Below, piece after piece: positions 62,352 through 64,000 of a DNA stretch of 64,000 nt. Under the pieces are notes generated by a model. It was not told the DNA's origin. It searched no databases and saw only the letters and a list, made by a program, of their open reading frames with translations. This DNA comes from Sediminibacterium goheungense (GTDB lineage Bacteria > Bacteroidota > Bacteroidia > Chitinophagales > Chitinophagaceae). The translations under genes and the position numbers were made by a program. The stretch is from positions 620,001-684,000 of the forward strand of contig NZ_SNWP01000011.1 of assembly GCF_004361915.1 (NCBI RefSeq), written 5' to 3'. Each line of letters opens with the position of its first letter. Within the stretch, counting starts at the first letter, position 1.

Positions 62352-64000
<1,649 letters not shown>

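Overview
The window reads as chromosomal core sequence of a Bacteroidota bacterium, most likely of the Chitinophagaceae or a close relative (family-level placement is inference). Support comes from a compact primary sigma factor starting [12 protein letters not shown], promoters of the Bacteroidota type (TTTG, about 20 nt, TAnnTTTG), both type A and type B C-terminal sorting domains of type IX secretion, a short NuoG without the molybdopterin domain, and LytS/LytTR regulation. No rRNA, tRNA, insertion sequence, prophage or CRISPR array was found.

Layout. 1-6.5 kb: end of a TolB-propeller amidohydrolase, OsmC protein, Tat-type superoxide dismutase, LptF/LptG permease, two small proteins. 6.8-12.6 kb: rpoD, ffh, a type B sorted surface protein, rpsP, rimM. 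12.8-22.8 kb: DinB-fold protein, Crp/Fnr regulator with S41 peptidase, DNA polymerase IV, secreted amidohydrolase, two pseudouridine synthases, rlmN, thiolase. 22.8-29.8 kb: a LytTR response regulator and a LytS-type kinase that bracket three divergently transcribed secreted proteins of unknown role, then small exported proteins. 29.9-35 kb: hisS, a low-molecular-weight phosphatase, and a trio of small membrane protein, PstS-like lipoprotein and TPR protein. 35-50.2 kb: a complete nuoABCDEFGHIJKLMN cluster for respiratory complex I, interrupted by nlpE-like and NTF2-like genes between nuoE and nuoF and by a four-helix-bundle (23S intervening-sequence family) gene between nuoF and nuoG. 50.2-64 kb: MacB-like permease, a large subtilase with type A sorting domain, mfd, a duplicated DUF4394 lipoprotein, and the 3' part of gyrB.

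The least ordinary content is between the genes. More than ten gaps hold quasi-palindromes 70-160 nt long, built from short tandem words (TAGTGAG, GAATGGT, TATAGCC/TATGGC, AATAAGGA, GGTGTTA, AAATTTGGA) in one arm and their reverse complement in the other. They lie between convergent, co-directional and divergent genes and even inside the nuo operon. One such pair of arms, in the nuoF-nuoG gap, encloses the four-helix-bundle gene and so looks like a discrete element. A second, smaller class of hairpins, several capped by GNRA-type tetraloops, sits 6-8 or 14-16 nt before the start codons of most nuo genes. Several genes (rlmN, rimM, the phosphatase gene) have the -7 promoter box only 4-5 nt before the start codon, suggesting leaderless mRNAs.
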